A stretch of DNA of 64,000 nt from Lelliottia sp. JS-SCA-14 (GTDB lineage: Bacteria; Pseudomonadota; Gammaproteobacteria; Enterobacterales; Enterobacteriaceae): NCBI RefSeq assembly GCF_035593345.1, contig NZ_CP141606.1, forward strand, positions 2,976,001 through 3,040,000. The letters are read 5' to 3'. A model generated the notes under the pieces. That model saw only the letters and a list, made by a program, of their open reading frames with translations. It did no database searches and had not been told where the DNA came from. Shown here piece by piece: positions 48,988 to 58,478 of the stretch (its first letter is position 1; each line of letters starts with the position of its first letter). The translations under genes and the position numbers were made by a program.

Positions 48988-51765
48988 CTACTGTTTTGCG
49001 CGCATCGCCGCCTGGTGTCCGGCAAGGGTACCAAAAATAATGATATCTGCCACGGCGTTACCGCCGATACGGTTCCCACCGTGGATGCCGCCGACCACTT
49101 CACCCGCCGCGAAGGCGCCTGGAATGATCTGTTTGTCGCTGTTCAGCACGCAGGTGTCGGTGTTGATGGTCACGCCGCCCATGGTGTGGTGTACCCCAGG
49201 GGCGATCCGAATTGCGTGGAACGGGCCTTCGTTGATCGGCGCACGCAGCGCGGTGGTGCGACCAAAATCATCGTCGTGCTGTTTTGCCACAAACCCGTTG
49301 TAGCGCTCCAGGGTGTCGAGGAAGGTCTGTTTATCCATCCCTAAGGTTTCGGCCAGCGCTTCTGGCGAGCTGGCGCTGGTCACCAGACCTTTGGCGATGT
49401 ACTCATCCGCCGCTTTGTTTTTCGCGCGAATGTGCTCATCAAACACGATGTAGGCGTATTTCTCCGGCAGGGCGATGATCTGCGCTGAGACTTTGTCGCG
49501 GGTCTCCATTTCGTTGAAGAAACGGCTGCCCTTCTGGCTCACCAGGATTGCGCCGCCGCCACGGATGGACTCGGAAATCAGGTACGAAGTGTTCTGCTCC
49601 ACGGTTGGGTGGATCTGAATTTCACCCATATCCACGGTCGCCGCACCGAGACGTTCCAGCAGCGCGATACCGCCGCCGGTGGCACCTTTGTGGTTAGTGG
49701 TCACAAAACCATCCAGATCCGGGCGATATTTGACGACCATGCTGCTGTTGGCGCTGAAACCGCCGGTCGCCATGATCACGCTGCGCGTTGAAACGATCAC
49801 CGTTTCGTTCTCTTCGGTGGTCAGACGCACCCCGGTCACTTCGCCGTTTTCAAAAATAATGTCGCTGACGGAAGTATCGAGCATCACGTCGATGTTGCGT
49901 TTGGTGACGTTACGCACCAGGCCGCTGATGAGATATCCGCCCACCGCAGAGCCATCTTTTGGACGGTGCGTACGTTCGATGCTCATCCCACCGGTGGTGG
50001 TGATGCCGTTGAGCATGATCCCGCGAGTCGCCAGCCATTCAATCGCTTCTGGCGCGTTTTCGACAAAGCGACGCAGCAGTTCCGGGTTGTTCTTATTGTG
50101 GCCGCCTTTCAGGGATTCCTGGTAGAACAGCTCTTTGCTGTCCTGGATGCCTTGTACGCGCTGGAAGCGGGTTTCTGCCGCGTTCATCCCGGCAGAAGCT
50201 TTAATGGTGTTCCCGCCGATGGTTGGCATTTTCTCCACGATCAGGACGCTGGCCCCTTCGTCGTGCGCCTGAATCGCCGCCGCCAGACCTGCGCCTCCGG
50301 AACCGACAACCACCACGTCAAACTGTCTGGCAGCGTTCGGGTCCACGCCCTCTTCCGCCGCCAGTACTTTGCTGGATTTGACCATCGCTTTGGATACGGC
50401 TTTTTTCACCGCTTCGCTCTGGCTGGTCGCGCCGGTGATGGCGTCCACGTGCGGGGTGTTGGCGTCGAGAATGCGGCTGCGGATCTCTTCGAAGCTTGCG
50501 ACAAACTCCACGTCCTGCGTCGGGCCGGACGCCAGTTCGATATCGGCGATACGATCGGTTTCAAGGCTGACGTTGATCACCAGCTCGTTGCTGTCGTCCT
50601 GGACGGTTTCAGCAAACACGCCCGCTTTGAATTTTGATTCGCCCATGCTCATGTCGCGGATCATCGCTTCCACCAGCGAGAAACGCCACAGCGGTTCAGG
50701 GATGTTCAGCGCTTCGCGCTGGGTGCTGTCCATGAACAGCTCCAGGGTTTCGCCGGAGCCGATGCGGTCGGTCCAGTCCGGATAAGCGATCGTCGCGCGG
50801 CCCACGGCAATCAGATCGTAACCGTGGTCCAGGGCTTCGTTAACGTCAGAAGCATTCACCACGCCACCCACGCCCATCACCGGAATTTGCGCGAGCGTTT
50901 CAGAACGCATGGCGCAATATTTCTCGATGAGTGGGGTTGGATCTTGCGTATCGACGATGGACGGGCGCAGCGTTGCGCCAACGGAGAAGTGCAGGTAGTC
51001 CAGACCGCGGGCGGCCAGTTTTTCCAGCAGGTACATGGTGTCGTCGAAACGGATGCCCGGGACTTCCATCTCTTCCGGTGAGAAGCGATAGCCGATAATG
51101 AAGGCGTCGTCCGCGTACTGGCGAACCATTTTGTGGGTGATTTCCAGTACTGCCAGCGGGAATTTAGCGCGGTTGTCGCGGCTCCCGCCCCACTCGTCGT
51201 CGCGCTGGTTGGAGTTCGGGGAGTAGAACTGCTGAATCAGATAGGTGTTTGCGCCGTGAATTTCGACGCCGTCGAAGCCGGCCTGAATCGCACGGCGAAC
51301 CGCTTCACCGAACTTGCCGATCATGCCTTCGACTTCTTCAGTGGTTAACGCCACCGGCGTGGCGGCGCCGTCGCGCGGAGCGGCCACAGCGCTTGGGCCG
51401 ACCGGAATACGACCGCCGATCAGTTTCGGGTCGACCATGCGGCCACCGTGGTAGATCTGCAGCAGCGCTTTTGAGCCTTTGGATTTGATGGCGTCGGCAA
51501 TTTTTGCCAGCCCGGCAATTTTCTCGTCGTTGTCGATGCCGATGGCACCAGGGAATGCCAGGCCCAGATCGTCGACAAAGCAGCATTCAACGATGATGGT
51601 GCCGATGCTGCCGGAGCGGGCGCGGTAGTATTCCACCAGCTCGCTGGTCACCGTACCATCGTAATACCCGGTACAGGTGGTCATCGGTGCCATTAACAGA
51701 CGGTTTTTGAGTTCGGTACCATTCGGTAATGTGAAAGGACTAAGAATTCGTTCGTTAGTGCTCAT
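48988..51765 (-). CDS. NADH:fumarate reductase, OYE-FMN_bind-FAD fusion
   Basis: A 925-residue soluble cytoplasmic flavoprotein. Residues 1-365 are an Old Yellow Enzyme type NADH:flavin domain (NRLLMAPMTT, HGANTYLIQQFYSP with H170 and N173). Residues about 375-460 are an FMN-binding domain with the ApbE acceptor motif DAITGATS, so T447 should carry covalent FMN. Residues 480-925 are a fumarate reductase/succinate dehydrogenase flavodomain with GSGGAGLAAA (488-497). Electrons would pass from NADH through two FMNs to FAD and fumarate. The Klebsiella pneumoniae homologue is described as such an enzyme. Urocanate or acrylate reduction are alternatives. Confidence 0.88.
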   Translation of the reverse strand: MSTNERILSPFTLPNGTELKNRLLMAPMTTCTGYYDGTVTSELVEYYRARSGSIGTIIVECCFVDDLGLAFPGAIGIDNDEKIAGLAKIADAIKSKGSKALLQIYHGGRMVDPKLIGGRIPVGPSAVAAPRDGAATPVALTTEEVEGMIGKFGEAVRRAIQAGFDGVEIHGANTYLIQQFYSPNSNQRDDEWGGSRDNRAKFPLAVLEITHKMVRQYADDAFIIGYRFSPEEMEVPGIRFDDTMYLLEKLAARGLDYLHFSVGATLRPSIVDTQDPTPLIEKYCAMRSETLAQIPVMGVGGVVNASDVNEALDHGYDLIAVGRATIAYPDWTDRIGSGETLELFMDSTQREALNIPEPLWRFSLVEAMIRDMSMGESKFKAGVFAETVQDDSNELVINVSLETDRIADIELASGPTQDVEFVASFEEIRSRILDANTPHVDAITGATSQSEAVKKAVSKAMVKSSKVLAAEEGVDPNAARQFDVVVVGSGGAGLAAAIQAHDEGASVLIVEKMPTIGGNTIKASAGMNAAETRFQRVQGIQDSKELFYQESLKGGHNKNNPELLRRFVENAPEAIEWLATRGIMLNGITTTGGMSIERTHRPKDGSAVGGYLISGLVRNVTKRNIDVMLDTSVSDIIFENGEVTGVRLTTEENETVIVSTRSVIMATGGFSANSSMVVKYRPDLDGFVTTNHKGATGGGIALLERLGAATVDMGEIQIHPTVEQNTSYLISESIRGGGAILVSQKGSRFFNEMETRDKVSAQIIALPEKYAYIVFDEHIRAKNKAADEYIAKGLVTSASSPEALAETLGMDKQTFLDTLERYNGFVAKQHDDDFGRTTALRAPINEGPFHAIRIAPGVHHTMGGVTINTDTCVLNSDKQIIPGAFAAGEVVGGIHGGNRIGGNAVADIIIFGTLAGHQAAMRAKQ

Positions 51766-52380
51766 AATAGAAACTCCAAACTTTAAAATTGAAATCTGAG
51801 AATTCTTTATCGGATTATGTTTCTGGTTAATTTTTTTGCCGATGTCATGGTATTAATATAACGATATTTTTAGTTACGAAAGTTATTACGTTAGTTAAAA
51901 AACTATTTAATCCCTTCAATAACATTATTACTACATTGGTGTTATTGATATTAGGGTGTCGTGTTCACAATAATATAAACAACGTTAACTTTTTGATTAC
52001 TTCCTCGGATAACCCACCCTCGACCTAAGTAGCTATTTTTATTGAATAATTAAATCACTAACCGTTTGCGTATAATATCTGTTAAGTGCAATTAACCAAA
52101 CAAAATGGATAATATCCACATAACTCAATAGGGTTATTATAAATAGCTTAAAAACTCCTCTGCATTTCTATTTTATTGATCGCGATCAATTCCACTGGCA
52201 TCGAAAGGCGCAGTATATAAACATCATTAATTTTTAATTTAGCGCTTCGCAAAATGCGTTAAATAGCCTTTTACGAAATAACCACAACGCACCTTTTAAA
52301 ACTAAAGAAAGTAAATAAATTAAAAAAGTCGCGCTGTGTTTTTTATCACCCGAATTTTTGACAACTTAAGAAGCAATCCT
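51766..52380. promoter_or_regulatory. Divergent regulatory region of reductase and transporter
   Basis: A 615-bp AT-rich stretch without a gene. It carries the FNR box at 52176-52189 for the transporter side. The minus-strand side near 51780-51960 is rich in A/T runs, and I saw no second perfect FNR site there. DcuR sites are expected but not assigned. Confidence 0.6.
52176..52189. promoter_or_regulatory. Perfect FNR box
   Basis: TTGATCGCGATCAA, an exact TTGAT-N4-ATCAA palindrome. The -10-like TATATA at 52214-52219 puts a start near 52225, so the box centre is about -42, a class II FNR activation geometry. This implies oxygen control. Confidence 0.88.
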
Positions 52381-53889
52381 ATGAATGATAAAACTGCTGT
52401 AACGCCCCCAGTGGCGAGCAAGCCAAAAGACGGAAACAACAAACGTCTGCTGATGATGGCGCTGCCCATTATCGTTGCCGTCCTGCTCCTGTTTGTGCCG
52501 GTGCCTGAAGGGTTACCGCCGTATGCCTGGCACTATTTCGCGATCTTTGTCGGCGTGATCGTCGGTTTGATCTTCGAACCGCTGCCGGGTGCCGTCATTG
52601 GCCTGACCGGCGTCGTCGCCATCGCCCTGTGCAGCCAGTGGGTGCTGTTCAGCCCGGAACAGCTGGCTGACCCGAAATTCAAGCTGGCCGGTGCCTCCTT
52701 TAAATGGGCGGTGAGCGGCTTCGGTAACTCCACCGTGTGGCTGATTTTCGGCGCATTCATGTTCGCTGCGGGCTACGATAAAACCCGCTTTGGCCGCCGT
52801 CTGGCGCTGATTCTGGTGAAATATCTCGGCCGTCGCAGCCTGACGCTCGGTTACGCGATCACCTTCGCGGATCTGCTGCTGGCGCCGTTCACCCCATCCA
52901 ACACGGCGCGCAGCGGCGGGACTATCTACCCGATCATCGCTAACCTGCCGCCGCTGTACGGTTCAAAACCAAACGACCCGAGCTCGCGCAAAATTGGCTC
53001 TTACCTGATGTGGGTGGCGATCACCGCGGCCTGTATTACCAGCTCCATGTTCCTCTCTGCGCTGGCCCCTAACCTGCTGGCCCTGGCGCTGGTGAAAAGC
53101 ATCGTGGGTATCAACATCTCCTGGGGCACCTGGTTCATCGCCTTCCTGCCGGTGGGTGTACTGCTGATTCTGGTGATGCCGCTGCTGGCCTACTGGTTCT
53201 ACCCGCCAGAAGTCAAAGTCAACGACGAAGTGCCGCTGTGGGCCTGTCGTGAGCTGGAGAAACTGGGCAAACTGTCGCGTAACGAAATCCTGCTGCTGGT
53301 CTTCGTCTGCTGTGCGCTGATGATGTGGATTTTCGCCGCCGCGTGGATTGAACCGGCCCTGGCTGCCCTGCTGATTGTTGGCCTGATGCTGTGGACCGGC
53401 GTGCTGGAGTGGAACGACATCACCGGCAACAAAGCCGCGTGGAACACCTTTGTCTGGTTCGCTACCTTAGTCGCCCTTGCGGACGGCCTCTCCTCCACCG
53501 GCTTCATCGCCTGGCTGGGTAAAGAAGGCGGCCTGCTGATGAGCGGTATCTCGCCGGGTGTGGCGACTATCGTCCTGCTGCTGGCGTTCTACCTGCTGCA
53601 TTACCTGTTTGCCAGCACCACCGCGCACACCACCGCGCTGCTGCCAGCGATGCTGACCATCGCCGCTACCATCCCAGGTATCAACATGGAAGTGTTCGTC
53701 CTGCTGATGGTGACCTCACTGGGTATCATGGGGATCATCACCCCGTACGGCACCGGCCCAAGCCCGATTTACTACGGCAGCGGCTACCTGCCGACCAAAG
53801 ATTACTGGCGTCTCGGGACTATCTTTGGCGCCATCTTCCTGGCGGCCCTGCTGCTGATTGGTTATCCGTGGATGTCCATGATGTTCTGA
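52381..53889 (+). CDS. DASS-family di/tricarboxylate transporter (CitT/TtdT-like)
   Basis: A 502-residue inner-membrane transporter with 12 or more helices. Landmarks include APFTPSNTARSGGTIYPI (the SNT substrate loop) and, in the second half, ASTTAHTTALLPAMLT. It resembles CitT, TtdT and YbhI antiporters that exchange citrate, tartrate or malate for succinate. The ATG at 52381 (MNDKTAVTPPV) was preferred to a GTG at 52336. Regulation is through the FNR box upstream. With fumarase next and the reductase divergent, exchange with succinate is the likely role. Confidence 0.9.
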   Translation: MNDKTAVTPPVASKPKDGNNKRLLMMALPIIVAVLLLFVPVPEGLPPYAWHYFAIFVGVIVGLIFEPLPGAVIGLTGVVAIALCSQWVLFSPEQLADPKFKLAGASFKWAVSGFGNSTVWLIFGAFMFAAGYDKTRFGRRLALILVKYLGRRSLTLGYAITFADLLLAPFTPSNTARSGGTIYPIIANLPPLYGSKPNDPSSRKIGSYLMWVAITAACITSSMFLSALAPNLLALALVKSIVGINISWGTWFIAFLPVGVLLILVMPLLAYWFYPPEVKVNDEVPLWACRELEKLGKLSRNEILLLVFVCCALMMWIFAAAWIEPALAALLIVGLMLWTGVLEWNDITGNKAAWNTFVWFATLVALADGLSSTGFIAWLGKEGGLLMSGISPGVATIVLLLAFYLLHYLFASTTAHTTALLPAMLTIAATIPGINMEVFVLLMVTSLGIMGIITPYGTGPSPIYYGSGYLPTKDYWRLGTIFGAIFLAALLLIGYPWMSMMF

Positions 53890-53894
53890 TTCAT

Positions 53895-53930
53895 AACCGC
53901 CGGGGCACACTCTCCGGCGGTTTAATTTTA
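53895..53930 (+). terminator. Attenuator-like hairpin between transporter and fumarase
   Basis: AACCGCCGG, 10-nt loop, CCGGCGGTT, then TAATTTTA, in the 55-bp gap. The weak T tract suggests partial termination that would lower fumarase relative to transporter. Confidence 0.65.
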
Positions 53931-53944
53931 TGGAGTGATACGCA

Positions 53945-55594
53945 ATGTCGAACAAAGCCTTTTACTATCAGAATCCGTTCCCTCTCGCCCATGACGACAC
54001 CGAATACTACCTGCTGACCAAAGAGCACGTCTCTGTGTCGGAATTCAACGGCCAGGAAATTCTCCAGGTTGCGCCCGAAGCCCTGACGTTACTCGCTCAG
54101 CAGGCGTTCCACGACGCGGCCTTTATGCTGCGCCCTTCGCACCAGAAACAGGTTGCGGCGATCCTGAATGATCCGGAAGCCAGCGAGAACGATAAATACG
54201 TCGCCCTGCAGTTCCTGCGCAACTCTGAAATCTCGGCCAAAGGCGTGCTGCCGACCTGTCAGGACACTGGTACGGCGATCATCATGGGTAAAAAAGGCCA
54301 GCGCGTCTGGACCGGCGGCGGTGACGAAGCAGCCCTGAGCCAGGGCGTGTACAACACCTACATCGAAGATAACCTGCGCTACTCTCAGAACGCCGCGCTG
54401 GATATGTATAAAGAGGTGAACACCGGCACCAACCTGCCGGCGCAGATCGACCTCTACAGCGTGGACGGGGATGAGTACAAGTTCCTGTGCATGGCGAAAG
54501 GCGGCGGTTCCGCGAACAAAACCTATCTCTATCAGGAAACCAAAGCGCTGATCACCCCGGCCAAACTGAAAAATTACCTGGTCGAGAAGATGCGCTCTCT
54601 GGGGACAGCGGCCTGCCCTCCTTACCATATCGCCTTTGTGATTGGCGGGACTTCCGCGGAAAGCACGCTGAAAACCGTGAAACTGGCTTCGACTCGCTAC
54701 TACGACGGCCTGCCGACGGAAGGTAACGAGCACGGTCAGGCGTTCCGCGATGTTCAGCTGGAACAGGAGCTGCTGCTGGAAGCGCAGAACTTAGGCTTAG
54801 GCGCGCAGTTCGGCGGGAAATACTTCGCCCACGATATCCGCGTGATCCGCCTCCCGCGCCACGGCGCCTCCTGCCCTGTCGGCATGGGCGTCTCCTGCTC
54901 GGCTGACCGTAACATCAAAGCGAAAATCAACCGCGACGGGATCTGGATTGAGAAACTGGAACACAATCCGGGCCAGTACATTCCTGAATCACTGCGTCAG
55001 CAGGGTGAAGGCGAAGTGGTCAGCATTAACCTGAACCAGCCGATGAGCGAGATCCTGGCGCAGCTCTCTGCCCATCCGGTTTCGACTCGTCTGTCCCTGA
55101 ACGGCACCATTATCGTGGCGCGTGATATCGCTCATGCGAAGCTGAAAGAGCTGCTGGATAACGGCGAAGAACTGCCGCAGTACGTGAAAGATCACCCGAT
55201 CTACTACGCGGGCCCGGCGAAGACCCCAGAAGGTTACGCCTCTGGTTCTTTGGGTCCAACCACCGCGGGTCGTATGGACTCGTATGTGGATTTACTGCAA
55301 GCAAACGGCGCAAGCATGGTGATGCTGGCGAAAGGCAACCGCAGCCAGCAGGTGACGGATGCCTGTCATAAGCACGGCGGTTTCTACCTCGGCAGCATCG
55401 GCGGCCCGGCAGCGGTGCTGGCGCAGAACAGCATCAAGAGTCTGGAGTGCGTGGCTTATCCTGAACTGGGTATGGAAGCGATCTGGAAAATCGAAGTCGA
55501 GAACTTCCCGGCGTTTATCCTGGTGGATGACAAAGGTAACGACTTCTTCCAGCAGATCCAGAACAAGCAGTGCGCGGGTTGTGCGCAGCGCTGA
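53945..55594 (+). CDS. Class I fumarate hydratase (FumA/FumB type)
   Basis: A 549-residue [4Fe-4S] fumarase that interconverts malate and fumarate. The sequence follows E. coli FumA/FumB closely (548): [11 protein letters not shown] with C105-like cysteine, [16 protein letters not shown] and [18 protein letters not shown] supply the cluster cysteines, and the C-terminal beta domain ends [16 protein letters not shown]. The start [14 protein letters not shown] follows GGAGTG. By context it is the FumB-type anaerobic enzyme feeding fumarate to the reductase. L-tartrate dehydration is a side reaction of this family. Confidence 0.95.
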   Translation: MSNKAFYYQNPFPLAHDDTEYYLLTKEHVSVSEFNGQEILQVAPEALTLLAQQAFHDAAFMLRPSHQKQVAAILNDPEASENDKYVALQFLRNSEISAKGVLPTCQDTGTAIIMGKKGQRVWTGGGDEAALSQGVYNTYIEDNLRYSQNAALDMYKEVNTGTNLPAQIDLYSVDGDEYKFLCMAKGGGSANKTYLYQETKALITPAKLKNYLVEKMRSLGTAACPPYHIAFVIGGTSAESTLKTVKLASTRYYDGLPTEGNEHGQAFRDVQLEQELLLEAQNLGLGAQFGGKYFAHDIRVIRLPRHGASCPVGMGVSCSADRNIKAKINRDGIWIEKLEHNPGQYIPESLRQQGEGEVVSINLNQPMSEILAQLSAHPVSTRLSLNGTIIVARDIAHAKLKELLDNGEELPQYVKDHPIYYAGPAKTPEGYASGSLGPTTAGRMDSYVDLLQANGASMVMLAKGNRSQQVTDACHKHGGFYLGSIGGPAAVLAQNSIKSLECVAYPELGMEAIWKIEVENFPAFILVDDKGNDFFQQIQNKQCAGCAQR

Positions 55595-55613
55595 TTGAAA
55601 CACAAGAGTGAAA

Positions 55614-55639
55614 GGCCAGGCTGATGCCTGGCTTTTTTT
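55614..55639 (+). terminator. Fumarase operon terminator
   Basis: GGCCAGGC-TGAT-GCCTGGC then seven T, 20 bp after the stop. Confidence 0.9.
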
Positions 55640-55776
55640 GGTTTATCGACCGCCCTGAACAATCTCCACAATACCTTATGAATCCCGCAGAGTTATTTAC
55701 ATTTCTACAGGCTCGATTCCCTACAATCGGGCGCAGGAAATTCAAGCAGTTACTCTGTTAACGATGATAATGGTAA

Positions 55777-56352
55777 ATGGAAAAAAAACTCCTGATCGGC
55801 GAGATTGAACACATCCAGTGGAATTCTGTTGTCCTCAGATGCGGCGAGCAAAGGGAAGTCTTTGAGATCCCGGCGAACGTGCTGAAGCAACTCAAAACCG
55901 GTCAACGCGTGCGTCTGTTACTGCGAAAACAGCGTCTGGTACGACTGTTCAACATTTCCACGCAAACCCTCCATGAAACCGACTTCTTTGCCAACAAACC
56001 CCTGCTGCGCAAATATCAGACGCTGCTGTTTATCATCGCGGCAGCAATCTGCAGCATTCCCGCCGTGGGCGTTGTCCTCAGTCTGATCTTCATCGCCGCG
56101 CTGATTGGCGTCTCCTTCAGGCGAAGCGAAAAAGTGGCCGTCAATGTGGCCCTGACCAGCGCCGTGAGCGGACTGATTTATATCTCGCTGGCGGGGTATC
56201 TGCTGATGAGCGGTTATTATTTAGCCGCCTTTCTCGCCTGCACGCTGCTGATCTTTATTGTGCTGAAATCCGCAGGCACAATTCAGAATAAAGAGGCCCG
56301 CGTGCTTGACCGGGAAGTCTCCGCTGGCCGCCTGGAGGGATCGTTGTCATGA
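55777..56352 (+). CDS. Hypothetical inner membrane protein
   Basis: A 191-residue protein I do not recognise. Residues 1-70 look like a small beta-barrel domain (GEIEHIQWNSVVLRCGEQREVFEIP, then KTGQRVRLLLRKQRLVRLFN). Two pairs of hydrophobic helices follow (about 78-110 and 125-168). It overlaps the next gene by 4 bases, so they form a two-gene unit. The N-terminal domain is probably cytoplasmic. Confidence 0.7.
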   Translation: MEKKLLIGEIEHIQWNSVVLRCGEQREVFEIPANVLKQLKTGQRVRLLLRKQRLVRLFNISTQTLHETDFFANKPLLRKYQTLLFIIAAAICSIPAVGVVLSLIFIAALIGVSFRRSEKVAVNVALTSAVSGLIYISLAGYLLMSGYYLAAFLACTLLIFIVLKSAGTIQNKEARVLDREVSAGRLEGSLS

Positions 56353-57035
56353 ATATTCTCCGCCGCGCCGCCGCGACGCTTCCCCTGCTGCTCCCGCTGA
56401 GCGTATCGGCGGAGCCTGTGGCCCCTGACTATCTCCGTCATATCAGCTTTCACTCGCCCAGCATGCCAGGATTTCGAACGGTGGATATGTTGAGCACGGG
56501 GTTTACCGGGGCTTATGTCACGATGAGCAGCACCCGTGAATCGCTCAATCTCAACGACGTCAAATTTAGCGTGAATCACGACTGGATGGTGATTAAAGCG
56601 CAGCCAGCGGAGGGACGCGTACAGCTGCAGATGGTCCGCCAGCCGCGCGCCGATGAAAGAGCCATGACGCTAACGCTGAAAAATCTCAAGACAGGCAATA
56701 CGCAGAGCCACGACTTTTTCGTCGACACCTGGCTGACAGGGGATGGCATTCTGGATAAAAATTTCGCCAGCGCCCGCGAGCACTGCGCCCGTCTCGGCGG
56801 CAAGCTTCTGACCACGCAGGAATTACGCGCGGTTTCACGCCAGTGGTTTGGCCTGAGCAGCGGTCGGTTGCGCGCGCTGTATCCTGAGGCAACGATATTT
56901 AATGAGCAGATGCAGGCAGGTGACAGCTTTTGGGTGCATGAGGCCAAACCGCTCTACCTGCACACGGGCACTAAAAGTCACAAACGCAATGTCGGGACGC
57001 TGTGTCGGCACCAGTATGGCAAAAGGGCCGTCTGA
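56349..57035 (+). CDS. Hypothetical exported protein
   Basis: A 228-residue protein with a signal peptide (MNILRRAAATLPLLLPLSVSA, cut near residue 21) and no lipobox. Residues 35-125 are beta-rich, resembling an Ig-like or bacterial surface module. Residues 130-225 contain SAREHCARLGGKLLTTQELRAV, similar to the C-type-lectin-like tip of invasin/intimin proteins, with a Cys pair (C144, C219 approximately). It is coupled to the membrane protein upstream. An adhesin or envelope sensor is possible; neither is shown. Confidence 0.65.
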   Translation: MNILRRAAATLPLLLPLSVSAEPVAPDYLRHISFHSPSMPGFRTVDMLSTGFTGAYVTMSSTRESLNLNDVKFSVNHDWMVIKAQPAEGRVQLQMVRQPRADERAMTLTLKNLKTGNTQSHDFFVDTWLTGDGILDKNFASAREHCARLGGKLLTTQELRAVSRQWFGLSSGRLRALYPEATIFNEQMQAGDSFWVHEAKPLYLHTGTKSHKRNVGTLCRHQYGKRAV

Positions 57036-57215
57036 AAAAGTGATAAAAGCGTTAAAAGCTAGATATCTCTCTCAAGTTACATAAAACATCAATGACTTGA
57101 AAAAGTAGTAAGGCTAGACTCCTGCGAACTTCCGGCGCATCCTGGTTCCGATCTCAGTCAGAATGAGGGCGGTGCGGGATGTCTGATGAAGGGTATGACG
57201 ATAAAGCAAGGAAAT

Positions 57216-57304
57216 GGCGGAGAGAGGGGGATTTGAACCCCCGGTAGAGTTGCCCCTACTCCGGTTTTCGAGACCGGTCCATTCAGCCGCTCTGGCATCT
57301 CTCC
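57216..57304 (-). tRNA. serU: tRNA-Ser (CGA)
   Basis: Full cloverleaf with an 89-nt length that includes encoded CCA. Acceptor GGAGAGA, anticodon CGA in GTCTCGAAAA, a long serine-type variable arm (AGTAGGGGCAACTCT) and T-arm GGGGTTCAAATCCCC. It decodes UCG. The neighbours match E. coli serU near mtfA. Confidence 0.95.
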
Positions 57305-57397
57305 GTTTTAGTGGTTGCCATGATGCCAGGTAATTTGGCATTTTAAAAGTTCCTTATCCTGCATTTATGTTCAAGTGATGAGTTTGCGAGCGAAGCG

Positions 57398-58195
57398 ATG
57401 ATTAAGTGGCCCTGGAAATCGAACGAAACCGCACCGAACACGACTTTTCCGTGGGAAGAGGCGCTGGCTATTCCGGTACTCGCCAGTCTCGACCCCGATG
57501 AGCAAACCCGACTGGTTCAGTTAGCCGATCGTTTTTTACAGCAAAAACGCCTCGTCCCGCTTCAGGGTTTTGAGCTGGATGCGCTAAAAAGCGCGCGTAT
57601 CGCCCTCCTCTTCTGTCTGCCTGTGCTTGAGCTGGGCTTTGAGTGGCTCGACGGCTTCCATGAAGTGCTGATCTATCCCGCGCCTTTCGTGGTCGATGAC
57701 GAGTGGGAAGATGATATTGGGCTGGTGCACAATCAGCGCGTCGTCCAGTCCGGGCAGAGCTGGCAGCAGGGCCCGATTATCCTCAACTGGCTGGACATCC
57801 AGGACTCTTTCGACGCCTCCGGTTTTAACCTGATTATTCATGAAGTGGCCCATAAGCTCGATACCCGCAACGGCGATCGCGCCAGCGGCGTGCCCTTTAT
57901 TCCTCTGCGGGAAGTGGCGGGCTGGGAGCATGATCTGCATGCAGCGATGAATAACATCCAGGATGAGATCGATCTTGTCGGTGAAAGCGCGGCCAGCATT
58001 GATGCTTACGCCGCGACCGATCCGGCGGAGTGCTTTGCCGTGTTGTCGGAATATTTCTTCAGCGCGCCCGAACTGTTTGCCCCACGCTTCCCCGCGCTGT
58101 GGCAGCGTTTTTGCCATTTTTACCAGCAGGACCCGCTGCAGCGCCTGCGTGAAAATGCAGGCCCTGACGGACAATCCCCCACTCAAGTACACTAA
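57398..58195 (+). CDS. mtfA: Zinc peptidase and Mlc titration factor MtfA
   Basis: A 265-residue cytosolic protein that in E. coli binds the glucose repressor Mlc, raising ptsG expression, and has aminopeptidase activity. The zinc motif HEVAH (H148, E149, H152) is followed by a downstream Glu region [11 protein letters not shown]. The length is identical to E. coli MtfA (YeeI). It lies between tRNA-Ser and tRNA-Asn as in E. coli. Confidence 0.95.
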   Translation: MIKWPWKSNETAPNTTFPWEEALAIPVLASLDPDEQTRLVQLADRFLQQKRLVPLQGFELDALKSARIALLFCLPVLELGFEWLDGFHEVLIYPAPFVVDDEWEDDIGLVHNQRVVQSGQSWQQGPIILNWLDIQDSFDASGFNLIIHEVAHKLDTRNGDRASGVPFIPLREVAGWEHDLHAAMNNIQDEIDLVGESAASIDAYAATDPAECFAVLSEYFFSAPELFAPRFPALWQRFCHFYQQDPLQRLRENAGPDGQSPTQVH

Positions 58196-58248
58196 AACAG
58201 CAGGTTGAGTCTTAATTAATCATTTGAATCAGCGTGTTGAATTTAGTG

Positions 58249-58277
58249 TTGACACAAAATAGCGAGGCCATTAACAT
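58249..58277 (+). promoter_or_regulatory. Promoter of first tRNA-Asn
   Basis: TTGACA, 17 nt, TAACAT, followed by the GC-rich discriminator GCGCCTCG that marks stringently controlled stable-RNA promoters. Confidence 0.85.
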
Positions 58278-58295
58278 GCGCCTCGTTCACACGAT

Positions 58296-58371
58296 TCCTC
58301 TGTAGTTCAGTCGGTAGAACGGCGGACTGTTAATCCGTATGTCACTGGTTCGAGTCCAGTCAGAGGAGCCA
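58296..58371 (+). tRNA. tRNA-Asn (GTT), first copy
   Basis: A 76-nt cloverleaf with CCA encoded. Acceptor TCCTCTG/CAGAGGA, anticodon GTT in GACTGTTAATC, T-arm CTGGTTCGAGTCCAG. It decodes AAC and AAU. Its sequence is the same as the copy at 62124. Confidence 0.96.
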
Positions 58372-58380
58372 TATTTAGAG

Positions 58381-58415
58381 AAGCCCGCTCAGGTAAACCT
58401 GAGCGGGCTTTTTGT
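58381..58415 (+). terminator. Terminator of first tRNA-Asn
   Basis: AAGCCCGCTCAGG-TAAA-CCTGAGCGGGCTT with TTT after it, a long perfect stem. Confidence 0.92.
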
Positions 58416-58478
58416 TATGTTCGCCAGCGTTCTGAAAATTCGTTATCATCCGTTCCCCTTCTCTGCCCGGTCAGCCTG

